From positions 15,001 to 79,000 of the forward strand of contig OU015652.1 in NCBI GenBank assembly GCA_907165275.2: a stretch of DNA of 64,000 nucleotides, given 5' to 3'. The position numbers and the translations under genes were made by a program. The notes beneath the pieces are model-generated. The model ran no database searches. It was not told where the DNA came from and was given only the letters and a program-made list of their open reading frames with translations. Shown here in pieces: positions 20,701 to 28,658 of the stretch. The stretch is from Zygaena filipendulae (Eukaryota > Arthropoda > Insecta > Lepidoptera > Zygaenidae). Position 1 is the first letter of the stretch; each line of letters starts with the position of its first letter.

Positions 20701-23700
20701 ATGGTATTTGTATGTATACTGTGTGCGTATGTATTTTATGAACAAAAAAAAAAACAAAAATTAGAAAAATCATCCACATATTTAGCAATTGGTTATATAT
20801 TATTATTTTTTATTTTTATTTTATTTACTTTGGAAAACTTACAGCTAAATTAACAATTAGGTCTATATAGGTCTATTAGTTATATGTTGTCAGCGTATAA
20901 TATTTGTGCATTTTTTGCATTATTGACAATGTATGTGTTGCATAAGTATCTAGGTATTTGGTATGTAGTGATTTTATGTTTCAGTATGTATTGTGTAGTT
21001 TATGTATGTAGGTAGTATATATTGCCCAACCACTTTCTATGTATTTTGTTCTTTTTTCGGCAGGTCCCACAGACGTCGAGTTGCGGAAACCAGCCCGCTA
21101 ACAAATACAAAAAAAAAATTCTTTCCGCATCATTGTTTGTCTGGAAGAGGTCGCAACCACCATTTGTATTTTCTTTTTTTAGGTATTGCAATATTGTTAT
21201 TTTATGTGCAATTAGAATTAAATAAATAAATAAATACCTAATATAATTATGTTTTTTAAAAAATAAAAAAATAATAATAATTAAATAGATCAGCTACTTG
21301 GCAGTACCCGTACTGACTCTACAAGTTACCAGCCTATGCTGAGAAAAAAATTGAAAATGGATATTTTGACAGCTATAATATATATAAATCACGTGTCACG
21401 TTGTTTGTCCGCGATGAACTCCGAAACTACTGAATCAATTGTGATGAAATTTGGTGACTATGTTGTATTTGGCCCAACTTAAAAGATAGGATAGTTTTTA
21501 TCCCGGAATCCCGCGGGAACTCTGAAATTACCGCGGATGAAATCGCAGGGGACAGCTAGTCATGATATATATCCATTGATATATTATATCCTCGCACCTT
21601 GAAAAATACTGACTGAATTAGAATCTTAGCCTACTTTCACGACTCTGTTCCAACACCGCTCCCACCCGACACCGAAAGGCAACTTCAACTACCACAGAGC
21701 AAATAAATTAACTAGAGAGGACATGTAGGCGTGGCGGGCGCGCTGCCGTTGCAAAGGAAGTTAGAGCAAATACTCTAACTTGCCCAGTAAGCTCGCTCAC
21801 AGCGAGCTGTCCGCTAATTTAAGTTGTCAATGAAAGTAGGTATATCTAAAGACCAATACTTAGAGCCCATATTTAAATGATATTCTTTTTGCCGGGTAGG
21901 GGTAGGAGCAGAGTGGTGTAAGTGGGCTAAGACCCTTATCACAGATTTTTCACGCCAATAAACAGTAATCCATAAATAAAAAAAAAATAAAAAAAATATT
22001 CAACAGGAAACATAGTATACAAGTAACTAAAATACCTTTTCCACATTTGTCCAGAAAGTCCTTATTTCTTTAGCAGCAAATGCAGCAATTTTTTTTAACT
22101 GCAGCTCCTGAGCTTTCTCTGCCTTCTGTGCAGCCAAAGCTTTGTCTTGAAAGTATTTCTGTACTGCTCGAGCACACTGAAAGTATATTTAAAATAAAAC
22201 TATTTAAAATAATTCATTATAGGTCTTTTAAAATTTTAGTCACATTAATCGAAAAGATAGGTATATCGAAAATAAAATTTTAACAAAAGATTAAAACCAA
22301 CTTCAAAACACACAAAAATGTACTAAAAAAGTTAAAAATAACCTACTTATGTGCTCCTACTAATCGTTTCGAAGTTGGTGCCAAGCAAGTTAGTTAAAAT
22401 TTTATTTATTTTTCGCTTCTAAGTGGATTGCTTTATAATTTACTAGCTGACCCCAGCGGTTTCACCCGCGGTAATTTCGGAGTTCTCGCGGGAATTCCGG
22501 GATAAAAATACCTACCCTATGTCACTCAGGATCACTTTAGCTTCCTATCTAAAGGTATAAGTCAAAGAATTTTCAAAATCGGTTCAGTAGATCCATAGAT
22601 TACAACCTCACAAACTCAGGGGTTCCCGTGGGAATCCCGGAATAAAAAGTACCCTCTGTCATTCAGGATCACTGTAGCTTCTTATAAGTGGAAGAATTAT
22701 TAAAATCGATTCAGTAGATCCAGAGATTACCCCCTACAATCTCACAAACACGCGAACTCGCCAACTCAGGAGTTTCCGCGGGAATTCCGGGTTAAAAAGT
22801 ACCCTATGTTACTTAAGATCACTGTAGCTTCCTATAAGTGAAAGAATTTATAAAATCGGTTCAGTAGATCCAGAGATAGCTGTTCCCCATGGTTTTACTT
22901 GCGGGAAATTTGGAGTTCCTGCGGAAATTCCTTCGAGTAATCGCATAACAAAGATACAAAAAAACAGTCGAATTGAGAACCTCCTTCTTTTTTGGAAGTT
23001 GGTTAAAAAATCAACATCAATATGTTTCAATCTATGTAACTTTCAATTGGTATATTTCTGTTGGGTAAATAATGAATAAATATTTGTAGTGACCCCAGTT
23101 TCGTATAGACTACAGATGCTTTGTGTAGTTTTGCTCCTGTGGTATGGTTAGATTTTGCCTAAGTGATTGACGTGTGACCCTGAAATAGGTGATTCCCGAT
23201 TTGAAAAGAAGAGCTAGAATACTGATTTCTATTATTCTAATTTCCATACTGACATCCACACAACTTTTCACTCCTTTTTCATTTAGGGGTTGAATATCCA
23301 AAAATCTATTGTTTGTGACCTATAAACTTATAAAAGGAAACCTCATGCTGAACCACATTTCCAGTTTCATCAGTTTCGGCTGGATGTTGATGAGAGAAGC
23401 TTATTTATAAAATTTTCCTACACAATCGTATAATGTATGTACTATTATAATAACTATTACTAAATGAACGACAATGTATGGTAACCTTTTTAGCAGCTTG
23501 TTTCTTCCACTTGCGCTCGTGCGCGAAGTCCTGCGCGAGCCAGGCCATCTCCTCGAGCAGGTAGTCCCAGTGCGTCTTGGCGCGCGGCGGCTCGCACACG
23601 CGCGGCAGCCGCCGCTCCGTCCACAGCCCCGCGCGCGTCAGCTCCGCCACGCGCGCCGCCACCTGCGCCTCCTGCTTCGCCTTCTCCACCATCTCGTCTT

Positions 23701-26700
23701 GAGGCGCGGTCGAGGGCGCGGGCGAAGGCGCGGGCGCGGGCGCGGGCGCTGGCGCGGGCGCTGGCGCGGGCGCGGACGCGGGCGCGGGCGCAGGCGCGGG
23801 CGCGGTCACGGGCGAGGGCGCGGGAGCCGGGGAGGGGGAGGGCGCCGGGGCGGGGGAGGGCACTCCTGCAGGCGCGGGCGCGCATTCGGCCGGCTCGGGC
23901 GGCGGCGGGGGCAGCTCGGCCGCCGGCCGACGCGCCTCTATAAAGGCGAGGAGCCGAGGCTCGGGCGGCTTTTTGCGCCATGCCACGTAATCCATCATAT
24001 TCCCGCCGGCCTGCAGGAAGAACAGCTCGCTCAGCTGCTCTGTGAACCTGCACCCCGCACAGAATACGCGACACGTAAGGTACGATCACCTCTCGATCAC
24101 GACTCACCTCTCTATGCCTGGAGCGTCAACTAAGCTTCTTTGGACATATAATGCGATCACATATGCATGAGCTGGAGAAGCTGTTGATCGTGGGACAGAT
24201 GCAGGGGAAGCGCTCCAGGGGCGGAATTCCAACACGATGGTGCAAGAGTATTGTAGAGGCAACAGGAGAAACTCTACAACGATCGATTGAACTGGCACAG
24301 CAGAAGCATATGGAGACGAGTTACATATGGTCACGATCCTCATTTGTGAGGGAGCGACAAAGAAAGAAAGAAAGGTACGATCTCGACGGTGGCGAGTGAA
24401 AGTTACAGAACTCACGTGAACGATGGTCGCCCTCACCTATCTCTAAGATGTTTCAGCCGCAGAAGCTTGTATTCGAGAATACGTTTTCGCAGCGTCGCAG
24501 AGTCGTCTGTGAGCTTGGGCCGCTTCCTGGGCGGCTCGTCGAGGCGGGCGAGCGCGGCCGGCGGCGTCCCGTTGACGGCGGCCGCGCCCCCCGCCGCCAC
24601 TCCGCCCGCCACACTGACACGCTCCACGCCCTGACCACACAAATAAATCATATAAAAACCCACCCTTGAATGAAAGCATAACAAACAAACTCACTGTCGC
24701 ATTAATAATAGTAGTTAGAGCTTAAAACAGCATAGGAATGAGCATTCCTATGCTGTATTAACATTCCAGAATATGTTGTACATTATGCATTCCAATTCCA
24801 ATTAAATGTTATTAATGGCTCCACTGTTTTGACAATGATTTTGCCAATGTTACAGTTTGAAAAGTCACATATAGTACGGACCACCAAGAGGGGATTTGTG
24901 GATTAGCTAAAGCGCGTCAGATGAACATAAGGGGGGTACCTTGCACCATGTTGAGTACCTCCACCAAATATAGGCCCTCTACACTGGTGGGTGCGTCTAG
25001 AATAACCGATCAGATTAGTAAAATCTTGTGTAGATTGTGTTGTTCTGTATGTGTTCATTTGTGTTGTGTTTCTTCTTGCTTAAATAAATCTTTCTTTTCT
25101 TTCTTTCTTTAAAAAAAAATCGATAACTCGAAATACTCGGGCGCGTCAGATTAAGATATGGTGGGTTAATTACATAGTGAGAAGTATGTATATGAATAAT
25201 CTGACCATTTGAACGTGACGTAAGGGAGTTAGAGGATCACAAACTTGCAAAAAAAAAACGCAACTTCGACATTCTCGAGCGCAGTTGATTTATTTTTTAT
25301 TTTAAAGTAAATAACTCAAGGATAGCGGGAAAAATATAATCTGCCGATTTTCATAAGCCGAAGAAACAAAAATCGTCTTCGAATCGAACGAGCAGCTGCA
25401 GTGAAACATGTACCTATTCATATCTCTGTCTTTCTTTTCCTTTTACTTTTTCTCTATCTCTCACTCTCTCGCACCATCCTCACACTACTTTCCGTCGCCA
25501 TAACGTCATCACAGTATACCACGGCGCTAAACGTGTCGAATTATAACTTTTTTTGATCGGTTAAAATACATATTAAAATAAGTTAAGGTAAGTATTACAT
25601 CAAACTATAGGTTCACCTATAACCTTTCACTTTAATATAATTATACATATATATATATTATATAATAAAGCTCATCACAAAACAACACGTTCATGTTATT
25701 ATATGTAAAACGCTCTGGCTTGTTTGTGCTTTAAAGTTAGTTTTGTGAATAATATTTTGTGAGCTTTTACATATTTCATAGAAATATAAAGTGTGTTTTT
25801 TGTGAACAAGAAATAGCTCATAAAGTTATTAAACTTACGTCAGAAATAAAAAATAAATTAAAAATAAATCATAATTTTTGTTTCTAGCAGTCAGATTAAT
25901 AATATCCCTCAAAATTATTGTCAGATTTTAAGCCAACATAACTTGGACTGCAAGCTGAACCTTCTGTAAAATAATCTGACACACTCAAGTATTTCAAAAT
26001 TGAGATTCGCTTACTACCTTGCGTCACCTCCAAATCGGCAGATTTTCGAAGGGGTGCATTTTTAAGGCTCACTTAACATCCCCTTTGAATATCTGACGCG
26101 CTCGAGTAAATTTTTTTTTTTTTCATTTTCTCCCCTTCCGGATGGCCACTCCCACCACGCAAATCGGCAGATGAATATATTTTCGATATCAGAGACACCT
26201 TGGAGTATCTAAACTACAATATCTGAAGCGCTCGAGTATTTCCATTTTACTATTTTTTTTTTACATTTTTGAAAGCCTGTAGAAGCTAAACCCACCGGTG
26301 AATGAAAAAATATCATATAACCTTATTTTGTTTACATCTCCTAATCTTCAAAACCCAATAGGTCCCAACGACGCTCGAGTGACTCCCGAATTAGCATCGG
26401 TATCTCCCGTACTAATAGAATTGATTTGATTAACCGGTACCATACCGGTACCTACCTTTTTGTATGCGCTAGGCATTATGCATTAAAGGTTTAAGAAATA
26501 AAACTGACTGAGTTGTGACAGTTACAAAAGACACAAGCAATGAAGTTAACTCTATAATATCTACCTACAATGAGCAAAATAAAAAAACTATAAATGGAAC
26601 CTAGATTTCACAGTCAGCATTTAACAGAATAATCACAATCTGATTCTGAATATTGATAGGCATTGACAATTTCTAGAGAAGGGGATAGAGTCACCTCACA

Positions 26701-27252
26701 CCATTTGGATTAGAAGCACTAAAACTTAAAGTATGACAAATAGTTTCAATGCAGGTTTGAAGCTCCCTCTTTGTAGTCTTGATCAGTGTGAACAGCTTCT
26801 GGTTTATTATGAATACTCACTGATTTATCATGATCTGACAATTATTCTGTAATGTTATTTAATTTTTTACCTTGAACCTACCCATATGGCATACCTACCT
26901 ATAATTTCATGTGCATAATAATGTCTAAACTCAACTTTCAGTGTACCTAACTAGGTAGATGTAAGAATTAAGATGTTTCAAGATGGGGATAAAATATGAA
27001 ACTAAGCGCCATTCTGTGGTGGAAGCCTTCAGTGGTCTGCATCCTATGGACTTTAAAAGGTGAATACAATAGCAAACAAATGTAACTTAATAAAAATTTA
27101 CTGGTAATTTATACATATCAGGCTAAAAGCAAAAATCGAGAGTGCACCGCTAATAAAAGCAAAAATCTAGTTATTGAACAGATTTTTACCATGAATCCTT
27201 GAGGTACGCCGACTGCGAGCAGGGAAGCGTCGAACTCATCGCGACCACTCAT
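5544..27252 (-). CDS. dom: domino: SWR1/p400/SRCAP-family chromatin-remodelling ATPase
   Basis: Thirteen coding exons join in frame: 27252-27190, 24630-24437, 24047-23486, 22176-22036, 20284-18903, 18822-18484, 18276-17578, 13538-12845, 12759-12493, 12408-12190, 9398-9339, 6895-5870, 5774-5544. Every border is GT/AG and phases match, giving 1958 residues. Domains in order: HSA region (about 60-340) with its ELFFLQAGGNMMDY block; two acidic TI..E/LEALRRE modules like the H2A.Z-binding part of SWR1 (about 380-520); Snf2 N-lobe with DEMGLGKT (655-662) and DEAQ (758-761); LTGTPLQN; a long inter-lobe insert typical of the INO80/SWR1 group; C-lobe with STRSGGVGLNLTG and QDRCHRIGQ; MPMWCPPTPP; a SANT/Myb-like segment (NWEWVADLVLDAARVYRSP). 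In the family this is the nuclear ATPase of the complex that exchanges H2A for H2A.Z/H2Av and acetylates histones (Tip60 partner). It is shorter than the fly protein and extremely Ala/Pro/Arg-rich. A shorter isoform is likely, see 11926-12408. Confidence 0.93.
5870..6895 (-). CDS. dom: domino coding exon 12 (SANT-containing)
   Basis: Acceptor CGGCCCAG/ATG. Starts MWCPPTPPSSDGDADAYCEG. After a long Arg/Pro/Ala-rich part comes NWEWVADLVLDAARVYRSP with CRDRHDAL, the SANT/Myb-like domain of long Domino/p400 forms. It ends HLKILHHAATSPAQ at CAG/GTGAGG. GC content is extreme throughout. Many conserved positions appear replaced by Ala/Arg/Pro. Confidence 0.85.
7197..7477. mobile_element. MITE, TAGTCCGTC family, copy 1
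   Basis: Terminal inverted repeats TAGTCCGTC (7197-7205) and GACGGACTA (7469-7477) bound 281 bases with no coding capacity. Two perfect TGACGTCA sites lie near the middle (7316-7323 and 7363-7370). A full copy in the opposite orientation is at 16492-16744 and a truncated one at 10433-10636. It lies in the intron between domino exons 11 and 12. Confidence 0.85.
7540..9330. other. domino intron DNA with repeat fragments
   Basis: Fragments of the CCGCGGTTTCACCCGCG repeat lie at 7727-7790 and 7908-7964. A TTTTTAACCGACTTCCCAAA fragment lies at about 8070. A tandem pair of 25-bp palindromes lies at 8209-8277. The segment 9030-9240 is shared with 34455-34660, including TCAAAATCACAGGTAAGTAG. No exon was found other than the one at 9339-9398. 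Confidence 0.5.
8209..8277. repeat. tandem pair of 25-bp palindromes
   Basis: CCTAGGCACTAC-A-GTAGTGCCTAGG (8253-8277) is a perfect 12+1+12 palindrome. A nearly identical unit, with GTAGTCACTAGG as its right arm, starts 44 bases earlier at 8209. Confidence 0.85.
9339..9398 (-). CDS. dom: domino coding exon 11 (60-base micro-exon)
   Basis: Twenty codons, VWLWAGAADAAG..QRMP, between GCAACTTGCAG and CCG/GTGAGT, phase 0 on both sides. It lies alone in a 5.3-kb gap. The joined product reads SREDASQ-VWLW...MP-MWCPPTPP, and vertebrate p400/SRCAP have EMPMWTPPTPP at this place, which supports the exon strongly. Confidence 0.85.
9990..10150 (+). repeat. short dispersed repeat, ACTAATATTATAAATG...CCGCGGGTGAAACC family
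   Basis: Starts ATACTAATATAATAAATGCG, has a CACGTTCTCAAGGGTACAGA block and ends CCCGCGGGTGAAACCGCA. This family is widespread in lepidopteran genomes. The longest copy in this window is 20405-20612. It has no coding capacity. Confidence 0.7.
10334..10351. promoter_or_regulatory. double E-box palindrome (CACGTG...CACGTG)
   Basis: CACGTGACGTGTCACGTG holds two CACGTG E-boxes, centre to centre 12 bases, in an almost perfect palindrome. Such sites are bound by bHLH factors (Myc/Max, Clock/Cycle, MITF classes). It lies inside a domino intron; function is inferred only. Confidence 0.35.
10433..10636. mobile_element. MITE, TAGTCCGTC family, truncated copy
   Basis: Starts with TAGTCCGTC and keeps one perfect TGACGTCA (10511-10518) and one decayed site (10546-10553). 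The second terminal repeat is missing. Confidence 0.7.
10757..10817 (+). repeat. 30-bp direct duplication
   Basis: GCGTTAAATTTTTAATTATA plus TTTGATTCCG occurs twice in a row. AT-rich, in the intron between domino exons 10 and 11. Confidence 0.8.
11660..11925. repeat. GC-rich block with interleaved inverted repeats, 3' of the short domino stop
   Basis: GCCCGTAAATGCTT (11756-11769) pairs with AAGCATTTACGGGC (11847-11860). TGACGTTCG (11787-11795) pairs with CGAACGTCA (11885-11893), and GTTTTGGTG (11817-11825) with CACCAAAAC (11874-11882). The first pair crosses the others. No convincing protein frame. It may be the tip of a transposon or a structured 3' region. Confidence 0.6.
11926..12408 (-). 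CDS. dom: alternative terminal exon: read-through form of domino exon 10 (short isoform)
   Basis: Without splicing at 12190/12189 the frame continues 87 codons to TAA at 11928-11926. The extension has the composition of real coding DNA and a protein-like core (GTVHINLWTLDEG, RNGTLDSWLARAPDD). The final codons and the stop read GATAATAAATAAA, so an AATAAA signal overlaps the stop. This would give a protein of about 1607 residues without the SANT-containing tail. Drosophila domino is known to make long (A) and short (B) proteins that differ at the C-terminus. That this insect does so at this site is inferred from the sequence. Confidence 0.55.
   Translation of the reverse strand: MTPIEKYAMRMVESSEAATEAERAALDEMQRQLREWERARRALRDEDAPAPAPPAPPAPPSLDLTYSREDASQVRGRRRRRAPRAPPPAPPPRAPSPPAPASCARTTRSRGTVHINLWTLDEGGAGGAAAGAGRRRALRNGTLDSWLARAPDDRPRDDNK
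12190..12408 (-). CDS. dom: domino coding exon 10
   Basis: Acceptor CCGCGCAG. Starts LTPIEKYAMRMVESSEAATE, a conserved Domino/p400 block after the ATPase, and ends LDLTYSREDASQ at the donor CAG/GTGCGT. The frame stays open past this donor for 87 more codons (see 11926-12408). Confidence 0.88.
12493..12759 (-). CDS. dom: domino coding exon 9
   Basis: Acceptor TTTCTTATAG. Starts ANIEELFGAETKT, as in the post-helicase region of SRCAP/Domino. An Ala/Glu-rich helix follows (ESALAAAEDEADAAAARAAR) and EFDETLPLPPEDE. Donor CAG/GTACGG, phase 0; the next intron is only 84 bases. Confidence 0.85.
12845..13538 (-). CDS. dom: domino coding exon 8 (ATPase C-lobe)
   Basis: Acceptor GGTCGCGCGCAG. After an Arg/Ala-rich start comes LLQYDCGKLQTLAALLRRLK, HRVLIFTQMTRVLDVLE, YLRLDGATRVDRRQ, FILSTRSGGVGLNLTGAD, DRCHRIGQTRDVHVYRL and VEENILRKADQKRALG: all C-lobe helicase motifs of an INO80/SWR1-class ATPase are intact. 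Donor TCC/GTGAGT, phase 0. Confidence 0.94.
13600..14950. other. domino intron 7 DNA, repeats only
   Basis: 13690-13920 contains TAATCGGTATTTTGTTTTTT and a GTTAAAATTTTGTTTATT tail shared with 41497-41640, 42290-42440 and 49130-49340, followed by a LINE-like 3' end (TTTACTTTATTTGGAAAATC). 14030-14110 is an inverted copy of 45385-45470. 14755-14950 is a copy of the GGCAGTGCCCCCGCCAAG repeat. Nothing coding was seen. Confidence 0.5.
15272..15712. repeat. inverted pair of CCGCGGTTTCACCCGCG repeats
   Basis: The left end AGCTGTTCCCCGCGGTTTCA continues to TTTCGGAGATCCCGCGGG. The right end is its reverse complement (CCCGCGGGATCTCCGAAATT to CCGCGGGGAACAGCT). About 50 bases at each end are inverted around about 340 bases of related, degenerate sequence. 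It may be two head-to-head insertions or one fold-back element. Confidence 0.7.
16492..16744. mobile_element. MITE, TAGTCCGTC family, copy 2
   Basis: Terminal repeats TAGTCCGTC and GACGGACTA with two perfect TGACGTCA sites (16592-16599 and 16638-16645). Reverse orientation relative to the copy at 7197. Lies in domino intron 7. Confidence 0.85.
17010..17570. repeat. LINE 3' remnants in domino intron 7
   Basis: TTTACTTTATTCGGAAAATC at about 17020 and TTTTGGAGGAAAACCTTACG at about 17418 are two LINE-like 3' ends in antisense. The second (17408-17500) has an inverted copy at 40328-40415 inside the TPST gene. 17200-17350 holds an inverted copy of the CATCAGTCATTCAGGACAAA repeat. Confidence 0.5.
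17578..18276 (-). CDS. dom: domino coding exon 7 (inter-lobe insert)
   Basis: Acceptor TCGGTACAG. Starts TKESLASGNLLSVINVLMQL with RKVCNHPDLFEPR, conserved in SRCAP/p400. Then about 190 residues of Ala/Pro/Arg-rich insert, the INO80/SWR1-type insertion between the two ATPase lobes. The end RRGCLRRLAAANERRCW..LYGADLR is a recognisable SRCAP-type block. Donor AG/GTAACG. Confidence 0.88.
18484..18822 (-). CDS. dom: domino coding exon 6 (ATPase motif III)
   Basis: Acceptor GTGCTCGCAG. Encodes RLLLTGTPLQNSLLELWSLM, then HFLMPDVFASHSEFREWF, a Gly/Glu-rich loop, and FLLRRLKADVERQMP to DDFMARA. Donor AA/GTACGT, phase 2. The loop replaces an otherwise conserved stretch and looks expanded by GC-rich repeats. 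Confidence 0.9.
18903..20284 (-). CDS. dom: domino coding exon 5 (acidic modules and ATPase N-lobe)
   Basis: Acceptor GGTGCAG/TTG. Starts LVEWKRVRRVERARKEALDE, then the Ser/Ala-rich segment. Two acidic modules follow (DDEETIAA..LEALRRESSLD and DDEDTIAE..LEALRREADLD), a (SPR)n stretch from a 9-bp repeat (plus-strand 19893-19930), Asp- and Glu-runs, and then the Snf2 N-lobe up to the DEAQ box (LILDEAQNIKN). Donor GAAAG/GTGCGT, phase 2. Confidence 0.92.
20405..20612 (+). repeat. short dispersed repeat, near-complete copy
   Basis: Begins TACTAATATTATAAATGTGA, contains TTACTCAATCACGCAAAAAC and ATTTGGCATGCACGTTGTCA, and ends ACCGCGGGTGAAACCGCGGG with CAAAGCTAGT. It is the best-preserved member in this window. 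Others lie at 9990, 22442-22930 (several, decayed), 37024, 43810, 44085-44220, 48722-49105, 49370-49430, 50600-50765 and 57257-57490. Confidence 0.75.
20613..22035. other. domino intron 4 DNA, repeats only
   Basis: A second subtype of the same repeat (ATATATATAAATCACGTGTC to GGGGACAGCTAGT) lies at 21375-21560 and recurs at 35277-35458. A segment at about 21710-21780 (CTAGAGAGGACATGTAGG to AAAGGAAGTTAGA) recurs at 58386-58470. A (AAAT)n LINE tail ends near 21236. No exon was seen. Confidence 0.5.
22036..22176 (-). CDS. dom: domino coding exon 4 (end of HSA)
   Basis: 47 codons between TACTTTCAG and AAG/GTATTT: CARAVQKYFQDKALAAQKAE and onward to FWTNVEK. This is the end of the HSA helix. It is one of the few domino exons with ordinary base composition and contains no ATG, so simple ORF searches miss it. 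Confidence 0.9.
22440..22930. repeat. cluster of decayed CCGCGG-family repeats in domino intron 3
   Basis: Three or four degenerate partial copies in a row, each with ..CCGCGGGAATTCCGGGATAA and CCTATGT..CTGTAGCTTCCTAT blocks. 22960-23005 carries the AACCTCCTTCTTTTTTGGAA end of the fold-back family. Confidence 0.55.
23486..24047 (-). CDS. dom: domino coding exon 3 (HSA region)
   Basis: Acceptor GGGGTGCAG. Starts FTEQLSELFFLQAGGNMMDY, a diagnostic block of Domino/SRCAP. A low-complexity (PA)n linker follows, encoded by GCGGGC repeats (plus-strand 23700-23870). Then HWDYLLEEMAWLAQDFAHER and KWKKQAAKK, the core of the HSA domain that binds actin and Arp4. The donor AAG/GTTACC is weak but phase-correct. 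Confidence 0.9.
24110..24375 (+). pseudogene. C-terminal fragment of an RTE-type LINE reverse transcriptase in domino intron 2
   Basis: The plus-strand frame reads FFGHIMRS, ELEKLLIVGQMQGKRSRGG, IPTRWCKSIVEATGETLQRS and IELAQQKH. This matches the C-terminal tail of RTE-clade LINE polyproteins (FGHIMR..GK..GRR..RW..). It is antisense to domino and lies in the 388-base intron between coding exons 2 and 3. No catalytic region is present, so it is a dead 5'-truncated copy. Confidence 0.7.
24437..24630 (-). CDS. dom: domino coding exon 2
   Basis: Acceptor GTGTGGTCAG, donor AG/GTGAGG. Gly/Ala-rich start, then the basic RKRPKL motif and LRKRILEYKLLRLKHLRDR, the start of the conserved N-terminal region that leads into HSA in p400/SRCAP/Domino proteins. 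Ends in phase 2. Confidence 0.88.
24845..26420. repeat. repeat-rich domino intron 1 with recurring ATCTGACGCGCTCGAGTA motif
   Basis: Variants of CTGACGCGCTCGAGTA recur at about 25142, 25274, 25971, 26088 and 26217. AAATCGGCAGAT or AATCTGCCGATTTT occurs at about 25340, 26033 and 26159. Spacing is irregular, so this is not a simple tandem array. It may be a decayed DNA transposon with subterminal repeats. No coding frame. Confidence 0.5.
26421..27189. other. domino intron 1, distal part
   Basis: AT-rich with no repeat or exon that I can support. Confidence 0.3.
27190..27252 (-). CDS. dom: domino coding exon 1
   Basis: ATG at 27252-27250 opens MSGRDEFDASLLAVGVPQGF followed by M, then the donor ATG/GTAAAA. 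It ends in phase 0 and fits the phase-0 acceptor at 24630. Codon use is moderate, unlike the GC-extreme exons downstream. The start is inferred from position and splice fit. Confidence 0.75.
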
Positions 27253-28187
27253 AATTTTGTGACATTGCGAAATAAACTAATGTTACCTCACATTTAGGTT
27301 TCCTAACGAACACGAAAAAATTACAAACACAAATTCACTTATAAAATTAATTTTAATTGACAATCACAAAATATCCAAGTCGAAGCAGGTACCTACCTAC
27401 TTGATTTGTGATAAATCAAATTATCTAATCACGAGTGTCTGATTAAATGGTTTGAACTCTAGAAAGTAATGTAAAATGTTTAATAAAACCACTTTGATAG
27501 TGATTCAACAAACAATAATATTTCACTTGCCGAAAAACAGTTTGTGCCGCCATATTGAAACAAGTCCGTAACCAACTATAGCGCGCAACGCACTAAAGCA
27601 ATCAGTGAATTTCTTTTCAAACAAATAGCATCACAACTATTTCATAGTCACATTTGATTATATTTTTTATTATTTACTCAGCTAACACAATATTTCTAGC
27701 GGAAACTGCTTCTTATCCAAGATTCGAACATAATTCCAATTTTCATGAGACACCTACCCACTCCCTTTGTTTTTTTAATCTTTCCGGCATTTTGATTTTG
27801 GCTTCGTATTTCGCGTCGTAGTCCGTATCAGAGAGAAGGTAATCAATCACTACGTTTTGAGAGACGGGACTTCCTTACTTGGTTTTGGAATCCATTTAGC
27901 AGACCCAGCAATACCAACACACGAAAATTTAAATGTCAAAATACTTCATAACTCATGGGTACCAACATTAACGAGAACAATAGGGATGGCCACATGTACT
28001 TCCTGATTAAATCGATATCGATAAATTATCATTAGAGCATCGTGGGCTTCATACCAGGTGAATTAAATCTACAACGGGGGAATACATTTGTCGTAAAATT
28101 GAAACAATAAATTATTTTTTTTATTTATTTATTATTATTCCAATATTTTAGTTTGTCATGATGATGATGTTATTAGATAGATAGATA
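27253..28187 (-). promoter_or_regulatory. dom: domino 5' region
   Basis: About 0.9 kb lies between the domino ATG and the 3' end of the upstream THAP-type gene, so the domino promoter should be here. The segment around 27540-27600 contains CCATATTGAAAC and a short GC-rich part (CTATAGCGCGCAACGC) and is the likeliest start region, but no core promoter element is convincing. A copy of the GAGAGAAGGTAATC motif lies at about 27832. Confidence 0.3.
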
Positions 28188-28193
28188 TTTATT
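28188..28193 (-). terminator. poly(A) signal AATAAA of the THAP-type gene
   Basis: Minus-strand AATAAA 68 bases after the stop at 28261. It supports the read-through form as a genuine gene end. Confidence 0.4.
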
Positions 28194-28260
28194 TTCTCTT
28201 TAAAAATTACATTTACATTTTATGTCAAAATTAAATAACCTATTTGGGAAAGTAAATTAT

Positions 28261-28453
28261 TTACTTCACAGTGCCTCCTTGTTGAGCCTTGTTTAAATTA
28301 TCGGTAGAAATATCCTCCGAAAGCGAAAAACTTTCGTTTATCTTCCGACATTCGTTCCTTACATCTCCACAGACATATTTTATATCGTGAAGTTTTTCGA
28401 TTGGAATGTAAGCTAAGTCATCATTTCCAATATTTTTTACCCATTGTCGACAT
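28261..28453 (-). CDS. THAP-domain gene, second visible exon (possible terminal exon)
   Basis: Acceptor ATTTCAG/A. Together with the exon at 33832-33890 it gives FITKFPIDEDR-CRQWVKNI and EKLHDIKYVCGD, the middle of a THAP zinc finger (FxxFPxD..R...W......YVCGDHF). After VCGD there is a good donor (GAT/GTAAGG at 28363/28362), but I find no downstream exon starting with HF. Read through, the frame goes on 33 codons to a stop at 28263-28261, with AATAAA 70 bases later. So the domain is either completed by an unseen exon or is truncated. THAP domains bind DNA. Whether this copy does is doubtful without the last His ligand. Confidence 0.6.
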
Positions 28454-28658
28454 CTGAAATTAAAATATCTATTAATCATGCAAGTACACTTAGAAACAAG
28501 ATAGAGTATAATATAGTTCTTTGTACAGAAGACGAGGTTCACTTTATTACAATACGATCATAATACTTAATGAAAACTACAGTAAGTAATGAAAAAAGTA
28601 TACGCAGCAGCAGCTATACAAAAATATTCGAAAATATTCACTATAACAGCATTATTCA

